A stretch of DNA of 64,000 nucleotides, taken from assembly GCA_964583095.1 (NCBI GenBank), contig CAZOVB010000019.1:11720-75719 (forward strand), in the 5' to 3' direction. Every line of letters begins with the position of its first letter. Positions within the stretch are counted from its first letter, which is position 1. Origin of the DNA: CAZOVB01 sp964583095. Lineage in GTDB: Bacteria; Planctomycetota; Phycisphaerae; SM23-33. Below the pieces are notes generated by a model. It ran no database searches. It was not told where the DNA came from and saw only the letters and a program-made list of their open reading frames with translations. This document shows, one piece after another, positions 16,982-25,352 of this stretch. The position numbers and the translations under genes were made by a program.

Positions 16982-18490
16982 TCAGGCGTGAGGATACAGC
17001 GCAGCGGGGTCCTCTGGAAAGCCTCGAACCTCGCGACTGCGGTCGAACTGGAAGCAGCGGGTTCGCTGGAACGGCTCGAACTGGAAGGCTTTAAGGTCGG
17101 AATCATCCAGTGCGTCGGCGGTTCCGGGGTTCTTGCAGGCCTCGACGGCCTGAATGCGAAAGGCCGAGGCGATTTCCGGTCGATCTCCGGTGCGCTGGAC
17201 GGTCTCGCCGGGGTCCTCTCCGAGGTGGAAGAGTTGCTCGCGGGGGCCGTTGGCCATGTAGATATACTTCCAGTTGTCCTGTCGGACCATGACCTTGAAA
17301 TTCCGGGTTCCCGGCCGGCCGTGAAAGCCGACGAGGCAGTCGCGCGGCTCGACGTGGCCTTGCAGGAGCCCCAGCAGGTCCAGACCTTCACGGGATTCGC
17401 AGTCGCCGGCGGCGGAGGTCGCGGTGGCGAAAAGATCGGTCAGGCAGACCAGTTCATCGCAGGCCGAACCGGCGGGCAGATGACGCGGCCAACTCAGCAG
17501 GAGCGGGATACGGCAAGCGGCTTCGAAGAAGCATTCCTTCTGCCACCCGTGGTGGTCGCCCAGCAGGTCCCCGTGGTCGGAGAAGAAGCAGATCAGCGTG
17601 TTCTCGGGATCGTCCTGTCCCTCGACGGCGTCGAGGATTCGCCCGAGGCACCAGTCGATGTAGGTGATCTCGCCGTAGTAGCGGGCCTTGAGCGTCCGGG
17701 CCCGGCTGTCGCTGATGTCATCGGCCCAGACGTGGTAGTTCATGCACGGGATCTGGTCGTCCATGTGGTCGATATCCAACTCGCCTGAGAGCGGCAGGGG
17801 CATGCGGTCGGGGTTGTACATCCGGTTGAAGGGCAGGGGCGGGGCGAAGGGCGGATGAGGCCCGATGAACGAAACCATGCCGAACCAGGGCTTGTCGCCG
17901 GCGTGTTCGATCAGGCCGTCGAAGCGGTCGGCCACGAACGCCTCGACGCAGCAGTCTGCCGGCAGGGGAGACATCTGGGGCATGTAGTACATTTCCGTGC
18001 GTTCCCCGTGGAGCGTTTCAATGAAGTCGAAGTGCGGCATCTGCCGGGCGATCCAGGAGGCGTACGCGTCACGGTGTCGCTGGTCCTGCGTTGCGTAGAG
18101 TTCCTCGGTATGCAGGTGGGCTTCGTAGCCGAGATCTTCGTCCCAGGGGGACGTATGAAACTTCCCGACGCCAAAAGTGTGGTAGCCCATCGCGCGGAGC
18201 GTCTGGGGAAGATAGCTGCCGCATCGCTCGGGAAGGGTCGTCTCCTGCTGCGGCGCGGCCGGGAGAATCTCATTGCTGAAGACGCGCGTGGTGGGCGGTT
18301 CGCAGCCGGTGCGGACGGTATACCGGGCGGCCACACAGACCGGACAGGTCGAATAGGCCCGGGTGAAATGGACCCCGCGGGAGACGAGCCTGTCCAGGTT
18401 GGGCGTATAGATGGACTCGTTGCCCAGCGATGCGATGGTGTCCATCCGCTGCTGATCGGTCATGATAAACAGGATATTCGGTCTGTGCAT
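16982..18490 (-). CDS. family S1 sulfatase with CxAxR active site
   Basis: 502 residues. ILFIMTDQQRMDTIASLG at the start supplies the metal Asp. The modification motif is CVAAR (Cys52-Arg56), the accepted CxAxR variant where alanine replaces the usual proline, continuing YTVRTG. ICFFSDHGDLLGDHHGWQK holds the second metal cluster. No signal peptide is seen. The gene is first in a minus-strand run with the Nudix and macro-domain genes and divergent from the secreted esterase, with about 106 bases between them for promoters. Substrate unknown. Confidence 0.87.
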   Translation of the reverse strand: MHRPNILFIMTDQQRMDTIASLGNESIYTPNLDRLVSRGVHFTRAYSTCPVCVAARYTVRTGCEPPTTRVFSNEILPAAPQQETTLPERCGSYLPQTLRAMGYHTFGVGKFHTSPWDEDLGYEAHLHTEELYATQDQRHRDAYASWIARQMPHFDFIETLHGERTEMYYMPQMSPLPADCCVEAFVADRFDGLIEHAGDKPWFGMVSFIGPHPPFAPPLPFNRMYNPDRMPLPLSGELDIDHMDDQIPCMNYHVWADDISDSRARTLKARYYGEITYIDWCLGRILDAVEGQDDPENTLICFFSDHGDLLGDHHGWQKECFFEAACRIPLLLSWPRHLPAGSACDELVCLTDLFATATSAAGDCESREGLDLLGLLQGHVEPRDCLVGFHGRPGTRNFKVMVRQDNWKYIYMANGPREQLFHLGEDPGETVQRTGDRPEIASAFRIQAVEACKNPGTADALDDSDLKAFQFEPFQRTRCFQFDRSREVRGFPEDPAALYPHA

Positions 18491-18596
18491 GGTCTGGTTC
18501 CTTCCTCACTGAGATTATAGCCGCTGGAGAGATCCGCGATAGGCGCGGGGCCCTCCAGGCGATAAGCTCTTGCCATCCGGAAAGGAGTCAGACCCG

Positions 18597-20843
18597 ATGC
18601 AGATGACAATGCCCTGTGCGGACTTTCGCCTCTTGTTGGCGGCTTTGCTTGTGCTTCTTGCCGCGTTGCCGCTCTGGGCGGCGGATGCGGTCAAGGTGAC
18701 GCCCGTCGAGCCGGCGTCATCCGAGGATGAGGCCAAGGCTATCCCATATGTCGGAGCCGGGGAGACATTCTGCCAAGAATCCCAGCCGACGTTCACGACC
18801 GCTTCCGGCGATGTCAGCAGCAAGGGGTGGGTCGCTGTTACCAGCCGGGCCCTTCGGCTGCACCTGGTGGTGAAGGATCCGCAACACAGCAACGAATATC
18901 ACGAGCGGAATCTCTGGCGGGGCGACTGCATCTACGTCAGCCTCGATATGCGGAACAACACCTCCGCCCAGACCAACGCCAAGGGCGTTTTTGAGCCCGA
19001 CGACGCCGTGTACACCTTCGCACTGGGCAGCAAGGGACCCGAGGGCCGGGTGGGAGGCCATCACGACGCCAACCGCCGCGGGCAGGACTGCACGAACTTC
19101 ATCCGGGAAATCCGCCGCGACGACCAGGGAGGTACCACCACGTACGACCTGGCCATCGCCTTCGACGACCTGCACTACGCAATGGGCCAGTCGGAAAGCA
19201 TCGGGCTGGCGGTGCACCTGGCCCACAAGAGCGAGAATCAGAAGAAGGATCAATCCTGGGGAGTGATGCGCGGCAAGAATCGAAAGCTTCATCCGCTTGG
19301 GCCTCAATGGCCCGAGACGAAGTTGGCCACACTGGCCGCGGCTCGCTATCGCCTCTTCGGGCCCGAGGAATCCTTCCAGCTCATCCTGGCCGTGCAGGGA
19401 TACGACAAGCTGACACTTGATCTCCAGCCGGAAACACCCAAGGCTGAAGGCAAAGGCGTCAGCCAGGTTCTGACGCCCGGCAAGGGAATCACGCGCTATC
19501 GGATCGAGGTCGATCCGGACTTCTCGCTGGTCGCCGATGGCCGCGTGGCCGTGGAGGTCCGATCGCAGGAAATCGTCCTCAAGCAGACCTTCCTGCTGGA
19601 CAGCATGCAAGCCGCGGCCAACCGGGTCAGGGCGGCCCTGCTGGAGGGACGCCTCAGCAGCGGCCTGCTGGCTGTCCAGGACGAGCTTGTCCGAAACCAT
19701 CACCGGCAGACGTGGCAGATCCTGCGCAGCGAGATGCAGAAGATTCCCCTGCGCGACGATCGCGAGGCGATGGCTGAGAAGTTCATCGACACGGCCAACC
19801 TGATCCTTTCCAAGCTGGTCGCCTTGCCGCAGACCCGCGAGACCTTCACCCGCCGCTGCCTGCCGCTGGTGGCGACCTATGTCAGCGGTTACGACCGCTC
19901 GCTGCAGTGGTACTGGCTGCAACTGCCCTTCGACTACGACCCCGAGAAGACCTACCCGCTGACGGTCTATCTCCACGGGGCCGGCAGCGACGAACCCCTC
20001 GACGGCCTGAGCACAGCCTTTACCAGCGTGCACCAGGATACGCTCTTTACCGGCGAGGAGATCGACGCCGACAACGTGCCGCCCACGCATCGCGGCTTCG
20101 TGCTGTTCCCCTGGGCCCGGGGCAACTCGATGTACTGGCAGGCCGGCCAGGCCGACGTGCTCCAGGCCCTGGACATCGTGCGAGAGAAATACCCGATCGA
20201 TACCGAGCGGATGTACCTTACCGGTTTCTCGATGGGTTGCGGCGGGACGTACGGCATCGCCGGCAGAACGCCGGACCTCTGGGCGGGGATCGGGCTGGCC
20301 AGCGGATTCGGGCCCTGGGCCGAGACCACCAACACGGAGTTCCTCAAGCAGAATCTCACCCACCTGCCGGTGCACATCTGGTGCGGGCAGTTGGATCGAA
20401 TGGTCGAGCCGGCCCGAGAGTTCGCCCAGCGCATGGAGCAGATGGGCGTGAAGCACGAGGCCATCTTCCCCCAGCGCATGCCGCATACGTACCCGTACGA
20501 CCACTTCCAGCATAACGTGGGCTGGCTGATGCAGTTCAAGCGCAGCCGCCCCGATACGTTCTCCTTTACCACCGATTCGTTCCGATTCAGGGGAATCCGC
20601 GGGATCGAAATGGCCGTGCCCTTCCGCCGCCGGATCATCGACGGCAAGCTCCCCGGCTTCCGCTGCAGAATCGAGGGCGATACCGTCCGGATCGACTCGG
20701 AGAACACCGAGGCGATGCGCATCCGCCTGGGCGCCGACGGCCTGGGCCTGGAAGGGCAGGTCAAGGTCATCTGGAACGGGGAGGAAGCCTACAAGGGCCC
20801 GGCCGAGACGATCAAACTCGGCCAGAGCCCCTGGCTGCGCTAG
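18597..20843 (+). CDS. secreted esterase (alpha/beta hydrolase) with N-terminal CBM9-like domain
   Basis: 748 residues from the ATG at 18597, which follows AAGGAG; an upstream in-frame TTG is less likely. A signal peptide ends near PLWAADA. Residues about 50-250 look like a CBM9/DOMON-type sandwich (LHLVVKDP, then GDCIYVSLD). The second half is a prolyl-oligopeptidase/PHB-depolymerase-type hydrolase with nucleophile Ser545 in GFSMGCGG, Asp600 in GQLDRMV and His630 in MPHTYPYDH. An oxyanion segment is visible as TVYLHGAGSDE. It probably removes acyl groups from polysaccharides outside the cytoplasm. Divergent from a sulfatase and convergent with the fucosidase. Confidence 0.78.
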   Translation: MQMTMPCADFRLLLAALLVLLAALPLWAADAVKVTPVEPASSEDEAKAIPYVGAGETFCQESQPTFTTASGDVSSKGWVAVTSRALRLHLVVKDPQHSNEYHERNLWRGDCIYVSLDMRNNTSAQTNAKGVFEPDDAVYTFALGSKGPEGRVGGHHDANRRGQDCTNFIREIRRDDQGGTTTYDLAIAFDDLHYAMGQSESIGLAVHLAHKSENQKKDQSWGVMRGKNRKLHPLGPQWPETKLATLAAARYRLFGPEESFQLILAVQGYDKLTLDLQPETPKAEGKGVSQVLTPGKGITRYRIEVDPDFSLVADGRVAVEVRSQEIVLKQTFLLDSMQAAANRVRAALLEGRLSSGLLAVQDELVRNHHRQTWQILRSEMQKIPLRDDREAMAEKFIDTANLILSKLVALPQTRETFTRRCLPLVATYVSGYDRSLQWYWLQLPFDYDPEKTYPLTVYLHGAGSDEPLDGLSTAFTSVHQDTLFTGEEIDADNVPPTHRGFVLFPWARGNSMYWQAGQADVLQALDIVREKYPIDTERMYLTGFSMGCGGTYGIAGRTPDLWAGIGLASGFGPWAETTNTEFLKQNLTHLPVHIWCGQLDRMVEPAREFAQRMEQMGVKHEAIFPQRMPHTYPYDHFQHNVGWLMQFKRSRPDTFSFTTDSFRFRGIRGIEMAVPFRRRIIDGKLPGFRCRIEGDTVRIDSENTEAMRIRLGADGLGLEGQVKVIWNGEEAYKGPAETIKLGQSPWLR

Positions 20844-20855
20844 CGGCCGACCGGA

Positions 20856-22151
20856 TCAGTCCTTGAGGTACAATTCGATCACCGGGATCTCCGCGCCCGG
20901 CTGGAGGATGGGCAGCTTGAGCCCTACGGCATCGGCCTGCACACTGCCGGCGTTCTCCGTCTGCCACGGCTGGATCCCCTCAAGCTGGATCTCCGAAGCG
21001 TCGTGGAGCAACTGGGCGTATTCGATGCGCTGGGCGTAGGCTTTGCCGGTAAGCCAGAGCGTCTTCATGGGCCAGTTGAGCACGTGAACGTACAGGCGCC
21101 GGGTCTGGGGATTGTAGGTCAGTCTGCAATCGGCGGGGACCTCGAACTCCTCCGGTGCCGCGCCGCAACCGTAGATGCTTCGGCTGTTGTGGTGCATCCA
21201 TCGGCCGATGCCCTCGAGCCGGTCGCGGGCGCGGGCGTCGAACTCGCCGCGCCCGGTGGGGCCGACGTTGAGCAGCAGGTTGCCGTTCTTGCTCACACCG
21301 TCGATGAGCATCCAGAGCAGTTGCTTGACGCTCTTCCAGGTCTGTTCGTCGCGGTGGTAGCCCCAGGAGCCGGAGAAGGTCTGGCAGGCCTCCCAGATGG
21401 CGGGGTTGCCCTGGTCGTCTGCAGGCTGGCGGGCAGGCTGGAACTGCTCGGGCGTGAGGAAATCTCCGCTGCCGGGCAGGTTCAGGCGGTTGTCGATGAG
21501 GATCTCCGGCTGGAGCTTTCGGGTCAGATCGAAGAGCTTCCGGGACTCCCAGTCGTCGCGGCCCTTGCCGTCCTCGCCGGGGAAGGAGAAGTCGTACCAG
21601 ATGATGTCGATCTTGCCGAACTGGGTAAGCAGTTCCTCGACCTGGTTCCGCATGAAGGCGGCATATTGGCTCATGTCCCGGCCGACGTCGGCTTTGCGAC
21701 GTTCGGGGTCGTTTCGTCCCGGGTGGAACTTGTCGGTGGTGTACTGGTCGTGGTGCCAGTCCAGCAGCGAGTAGTAGAAGCCGACCTTGAGGCCCTCGGC
21801 CCGGAATGCATCGACCATCGGACGCAGCAGGTCCTTGCCCCAGGGGGTGTTGGTGGCCTTGTAGTCGCAGTGCTGCGTATCCCACAGGCTGAAGCCCTCG
21901 TGGTGGCGGGTGGTGATGACGAAGTACTTCATCCCCGCCTGCCGGGCCATCCTCGCCCATTGGGCGGGGTCGTAGAGGTCCGGGTAGAAGTGCTCGAAAT
22001 ACTTTCGGTATTCCGGGTCGCTGATCTCTTCCTTGCTCTTGACCCACTCGTGGCGGGCGGCCAGGGCGTAGGTACCCCAGTGAATGAACAGGCCGAAGCG
22101 GTCGCGGACGAACCACTGGGAATCGCCTTTTGGAAGCTGCGTCTGGGACAT
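20856..22151 (-). CDS. alpha-L-fucosidase, GH29
   Basis: 431 residues from an ATG preceded by AAAAGGAGACAGGC; an in-frame start 31 codons earlier has no such site. The barrel begins WFVRDRFGLFIHWGTYAL, with TTRHHEGFSLWDT and YYSLLDWHH, all landmark GH29 segments. IDIIWYDFSF places the likely nucleophile at Asp187. There is no signal peptide, so the enzyme would remove alpha-linked fucose inside the cell. The C-terminal part is a beta-sandwich. Divergent from an IclR regulator across a 155-base region with two palindromes, suggesting control by that regulator. Confidence 0.92.
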   Translation of the reverse strand: MSQTQLPKGDSQWFVRDRFGLFIHWGTYALAARHEWVKSKEEISDPEYRKYFEHFYPDLYDPAQWARMARQAGMKYFVITTRHHEGFSLWDTQHCDYKATNTPWGKDLLRPMVDAFRAEGLKVGFYYSLLDWHHDQYTTDKFHPGRNDPERRKADVGRDMSQYAAFMRNQVEELLTQFGKIDIIWYDFSFPGEDGKGRDDWESRKLFDLTRKLQPEILIDNRLNLPGSGDFLTPEQFQPARQPADDQGNPAIWEACQTFSGSWGYHRDEQTWKSVKQLLWMLIDGVSKNGNLLLNVGPTGRGEFDARARDRLEGIGRWMHHNSRSIYGCGAAPEEFEVPADCRLTYNPQTRRLYVHVLNWPMKTLWLTGKAYAQRIEYAQLLHDASEIQLEGIQPWQTENAGSVQADAVGLKLPILQPGAEIPVIELYLKD

Positions 22152-22225
22152 GCCTGTCTCCTTTTCTCGCGGTTGTCCGGCCAAGTATCTCACAGCCACG
22201 CGCAAAAGCAATCCCTGGAAACACC

Positions 22226-22242
22226 GAATCTGTTCGAGATTC
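22226..22242. promoter_or_regulatory. inverted repeat near the fucosidase start
   Basis: GAATCT-GTTCG-AGATTC is a perfect 6-5-6 inverted repeat 75 bases upstream of the fucosidase start. Its place in the divergent region suggests an operator for the fucosidase promoter. Confidence 0.45.
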
Positions 22243-22269
22243 AACCAACGAGCAGATTGAAAAAAAGTA

Positions 22270-22299
22270 TTGAAAACAGTAGTGTAGGTACTGTATTAG
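22270..22299 (+). promoter_or_regulatory. IclR gene promoter with internal operator
   Basis: TTGAAA (22270-22275) and TATTAG (22294-22299) are spaced by 18 bases. Almost exactly filling the spacer is the inverted repeat ACAGTA-N7-TACTGT (22276-22294). A repressor bound there would block polymerase, which fits autoregulation by the IclR protein that starts eight bases downstream of the -10. The mRNA leader would be very short. Confidence 0.5.
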
Positions 22300-22306
22300 A
22301 TATCTC

Positions 22307-23077
22307 ATGACAGAGACGAGCAATATCAGTCTTCGACGCGGGCACAAGATTCTCCGCCTCCTGGCCGGGAGATCCAAGGGCTTGGGCTTCGAGGAGATCC
22401 GGCGCCGTCTGGAGGTCCCCCCTGCCACCGCGTCTCGCCTGCTCAAGGCGATGATGACCGAGCAGCTCGTCGAACAGAACCAGGCCCAGGGGCGCTACAT
22501 CGCCGGATCGGCCCTGACGCAACTCGCCAGGGCCCACCTTGCCCCCGATCGCAAGGAGATTCTTCGCCAGGCCTGTAGAAGCCTGGCCATGGAGACCGGT
22601 CTCTCCGGCCTCTACTGCCGTCTTCAGCAGAGCTTGTCAGGTCCGCGGCTGATTCGATCGATGGCCTGGCAGGTCCCGGAGGGGATGAACTACGGCCCGA
22701 TGGACACACCGGATTTCCTGCTGGTGATGGGGTTCGGAATCCCGCTGCTGTCGGGGCTCGACGATGCCCACCTCGATAACGTGCTGACTGAGCACCGGCA
22801 GCGGAGTGGACAACCACCTTCGGAGGTCCATGCCTTGCTGGCTGAACTGTCGGACCAGAAGGTGCTGGTTCTACCCGAGCGGCTGGAAAGCAACAGCGTT
22901 GGTTGTACGCGAATCGTCTCAGGTGTGGGCGGTGCGGAAACCGGCAGCCTGGGAGTCACCGCGTTTGGGCAGCTTCGCAAGGGGATTACCCAAAGGAACC
23001 TGGACGCCTGGGTTGAGGCGGTACGCCAAGCCTCCGCCGGCCTGGAGAAGGAACTGGAAAGGACGCAGCCGCTGTGA
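22307..23077 (+). CDS. IclR-family transcriptional regulator
   Basis: 256 residues. The N-terminal winged helix (KILRLLAG...FEEIRRRLEVPPATASRLLKAMM) matches the IclR DNA-binding domain. The remainder is the GAF-like effector domain. IclR proteins sense small metabolites, often sugar acids. The gene is divergent from the GH29 fucosidase and overlaps the downstream sulfatase (GTGA: sulfatase GTG at 23074, regulator TGA at 23075-23077), so regulator and sulfatase are translated from one message. A joint fucosidase/sulfatase regulon is the natural reading. Confidence 0.85.
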   Translation: MTETSNISLRRGHKILRLLAGRSKGLGFEEIRRRLEVPPATASRLLKAMMTEQLVEQNQAQGRYIAGSALTQLARAHLAPDRKEILRQACRSLAMETGLSGLYCRLQQSLSGPRLIRSMAWQVPEGMNYGPMDTPDFLLVMGFGIPLLSGLDDAHLDNVLTEHRQRSGQPPSEVHALLAELSDQKVLVLPERLESNSVGCTRIVSGVGGAETGSLGVTAFGQLRKGITQRNLDAWVEAVRQASAGLEKELERTQPL

Positions 23078-24504
23078 AACAACCCAATGTCATCTTCTTT
23101 ACCTGGCACGACGCGGGACGATGGTTCGGATGCTACGGAAACCAGACGGTCGATACCCCCAACGTCGACAGACTGGCCGAGGAGGGGGTGAAATTCAACA
23201 ACCTCCACAGCATCTGCGCGATCTGCTCTCCTTCCCGGGCGGCGATCATGACCGGCACGTTCTGTCAGAACAACGGTGTAATGACGTTGACGAACGACGT
23301 CTTCCACAACCGGATCCACCCGCATATCCCGCACATGGCCTCCCGTTTCAAGCAGATGGGGTATCGTACCGCGCTGTTCGGCGTGCAACACGAATGCGCT
23401 CACGAGCATTTGGCCCGCGTCCTGCAGGTCGACGAGCGATACGCGACCGACCCATGGCCCAACGCGGACCTGACGGCTACCTATCTGCGAAAATGGCTAA
23501 GCGAGCGGGCTGACACCGACCAGCCCTTTTACGCACAGGTCGGCACGATCGATTCGCATATCAGTCGCTATCTCAGCGGCCGACCGGCGCGCGAAGATGA
23601 GCCCTATCCTCCGGTGCGGGACGGCCAAAAGGGAATCACCATTCCGCCGTACCTGGAGGGCAGCGAAGCCGACGAGAAGACCATCGAGGTGCTTCAGGGG
23701 CTTCTCCAGCGGGGCGACCGCCTGGTCGGTGCGATGCTCGACGCCCTGGACCAGGCGGGACTGGCCGAGAATACGCTGGTGGTCATGTGCGTTGACCACG
23801 GCGTTGGGCTGCCCCGGGCCAAGACCCACTGCTATGATCCGGGCACGGAGGTCGCGTGGGTGATGCGTTGGCCCGGCGTGATACCCGCCAACACCAGTAT
23901 CGATGCCCTGTGCAGCCAGATCGACATTCTGCCCACGCTCTGGGACCTGCTGGAGCTGGATCCGCCCGAGCCCTGCGACGGGGTTTCCCTTGCAGAGCAT
24001 GTCCGTGGCGGGGCCGGCCAGGCGGTTCACGATGCCGTCTACTCCTTCATGCCCGACAACACGCGCAGCATCCGCACCGAGACGCACAAGCTCATTCGCA
24101 ACTTCAAGCCGACCCCCTGGGCGAACCTAAAGGGCGACTGCGCCTTTTCACACGCCCACTACGACCGCGAAAAACCCGAGCCGCCTGAGGATGTGACCCC
24201 TTCGAGCCAATGGCCGGCGGTGGAACTGTATGACCTGCGGGAAGATCCCAACGAACTGCAGAACCTAGCCGACGATCCGCAACACGAGGAGATTTTCCAG
24301 GACCTGGATCGCCGGCTCTGGAATTTCCTTTTGGATCAGGATGATTTCCTGGTCCATGCGCCGGTGCGTACGCCGTGGCATCGTGCAACGCGAAATGCCC
24401 TGGAAGCTCACTGCCGCCGGACAGGTCGGACGGTTCCCGTCGGCGAGGGGGCTCTGCACAACGAGATTGACGCAGCAACCGCCCGAGGCCAAAGCGCCTG
24501 GTGA
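23074..24504 (+). CDS. family S1 sulfatase (sulfamidase-like subgroup)
   Basis: 476 residues, starting at GTG that overlaps the regulator stop. The N-terminus is the atypical IFFTWHDAGRWFGCYG instead of the usual DDQ form, as in a subgroup that includes sulfamidase-like enzymes. Cys51 sits in CSPSR (51-55) followed by AAIMTG. MCVDHGVGLPRAK provides later ligands. No signal peptide. Translational coupling to an IclR regulator next to a fucosidase suggests action on a sulfated fucose-containing glycan, but this is inference. Confidence 0.87.
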   Translation: MKQPNVIFFTWHDAGRWFGCYGNQTVDTPNVDRLAEEGVKFNNLHSICAICSPSRAAIMTGTFCQNNGVMTLTNDVFHNRIHPHIPHMASRFKQMGYRTALFGVQHECAHEHLARVLQVDERYATDPWPNADLTATYLRKWLSERADTDQPFYAQVGTIDSHISRYLSGRPAREDEPYPPVRDGQKGITIPPYLEGSEADEKTIEVLQGLLQRGDRLVGAMLDALDQAGLAENTLVVMCVDHGVGLPRAKTHCYDPGTEVAWVMRWPGVIPANTSIDALCSQIDILPTLWDLLELDPPEPCDGVSLAEHVRGGAGQAVHDAVYSFMPDNTRSIRTETHKLIRNFKPTPWANLKGDCAFSHAHYDREKPEPPEDVTPSSQWPAVELYDLREDPNELQNLADDPQHEEIFQDLDRRLWNFLLDQDDFLVHAPVRTPWHRATRNALEAHCRRTGRTVPVGEGALHNEIDAATARGQSAW

Positions 24505-24516
24505 TCCGTGTTGCCC

Positions 24517-25254
24517 TCATCGTTTGCCGGCGACGACCATGATCTCCATTTCGTCCATGGCGGGGGGTTGAGGCTTCCAGTTTCCGGCGGTGCCGGCCCA
24601 GAGATGGAGGGTCTCCATGTCGGCCAGTTCGAGCATCAGGCGCAGTTCGGTCGGGACAAAGCCTCGCTCTCGCAGGTCGATGGCCGGTTGGTCGGGCCTG
24701 GGCGGGTGCGAGGAATTCTCGGTGATCCGGACGGGGTCGAATTTCCCCTCCTGCACGTCTTCGGGCGTGTACTTGCGGAGCATTCGCATGCCGTTGAGGA
24801 CGGTCATGATCAGTCGAGCCCCCGGTTTGAGGTGGCGACTGATGTTTCGCAGGATGTCCACCGGCTGAAAGACGGGGTCATCGGCCCGGCCCAGGAGGCC
24901 CATGGCGCCTTCGCAGAGGCAGATGGCTGCGTCGAAGGTGCTCTCGAGCTGGAAGGTTCGGGCATCGGAGTGAATCCAGCGGACCTCGACTCCCTGCTTC
25001 TGGGCCTTTGCCCGGGCCTGGCTGAGCATCCCGCTGGAAAGGTCCACGCCGGTTACCGCCAGTCCCCGCCCGGCCAGTTCCACCGCGTGTCGGCCGGTTC
25101 CGCAGCCGATGTCGAGGATGGCCGCTGCATCGGGCAGTTGAAGGGTTTCCAGGAGGAACGGGATTTCCCGCTGGGTATCGGTTGTGAAGCAGTTGCTGTC
25201 GTAGTCGCCGGCGTGGGCATCGAAGAATCGCTGCCAGTTGCTGGATTCCTGCAT
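24517..25254 (-). CDS. SAM-dependent methyltransferase, class I
   Basis: 245 residues. The SAM-binding motif I is ILDIGCGTGRHAVELA, followed by VTGVDLSSGML and the acidic loop FDAAICLCEG. Start ATG follows GGAG ten bases upstream; the longer in-frame extension runs into the polymerase gene region and has no ribosome site. Related proteins are small-molecule methyltransferases of unassigned substrate. It lies 98 bases downstream of dnaE2 on the same strand, so it could belong to the mutagenesis transcript. Confidence 0.8.
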   Translation of the reverse strand: MQESSNWQRFFDAHAGDYDSNCFTTDTQREIPFLLETLQLPDAAAILDIGCGTGRHAVELAGRGLAVTGVDLSSGMLSQARAKAQKQGVEVRWIHSDARTFQLESTFDAAICLCEGAMGLLGRADDPVFQPVDILRNISRHLKPGARLIMTVLNGMRMLRKYTPEDVQEGKFDPVRITENSSHPPRPDQPAIDLRERGFVPTELRLMLELADMETLHLWAGTAGNWKPQPPAMDEMEIMVVAGKR

Positions 25255-25352
25255 CGGTTGTACTCCGGTTTGTTTGGTGTGGCCAAAGCCTAGCAACTCC
25301 AGCACGGCTTGGGAAGTGCCCTGCGGGACTCGGCGATGTCCCGTTGGAGCTT

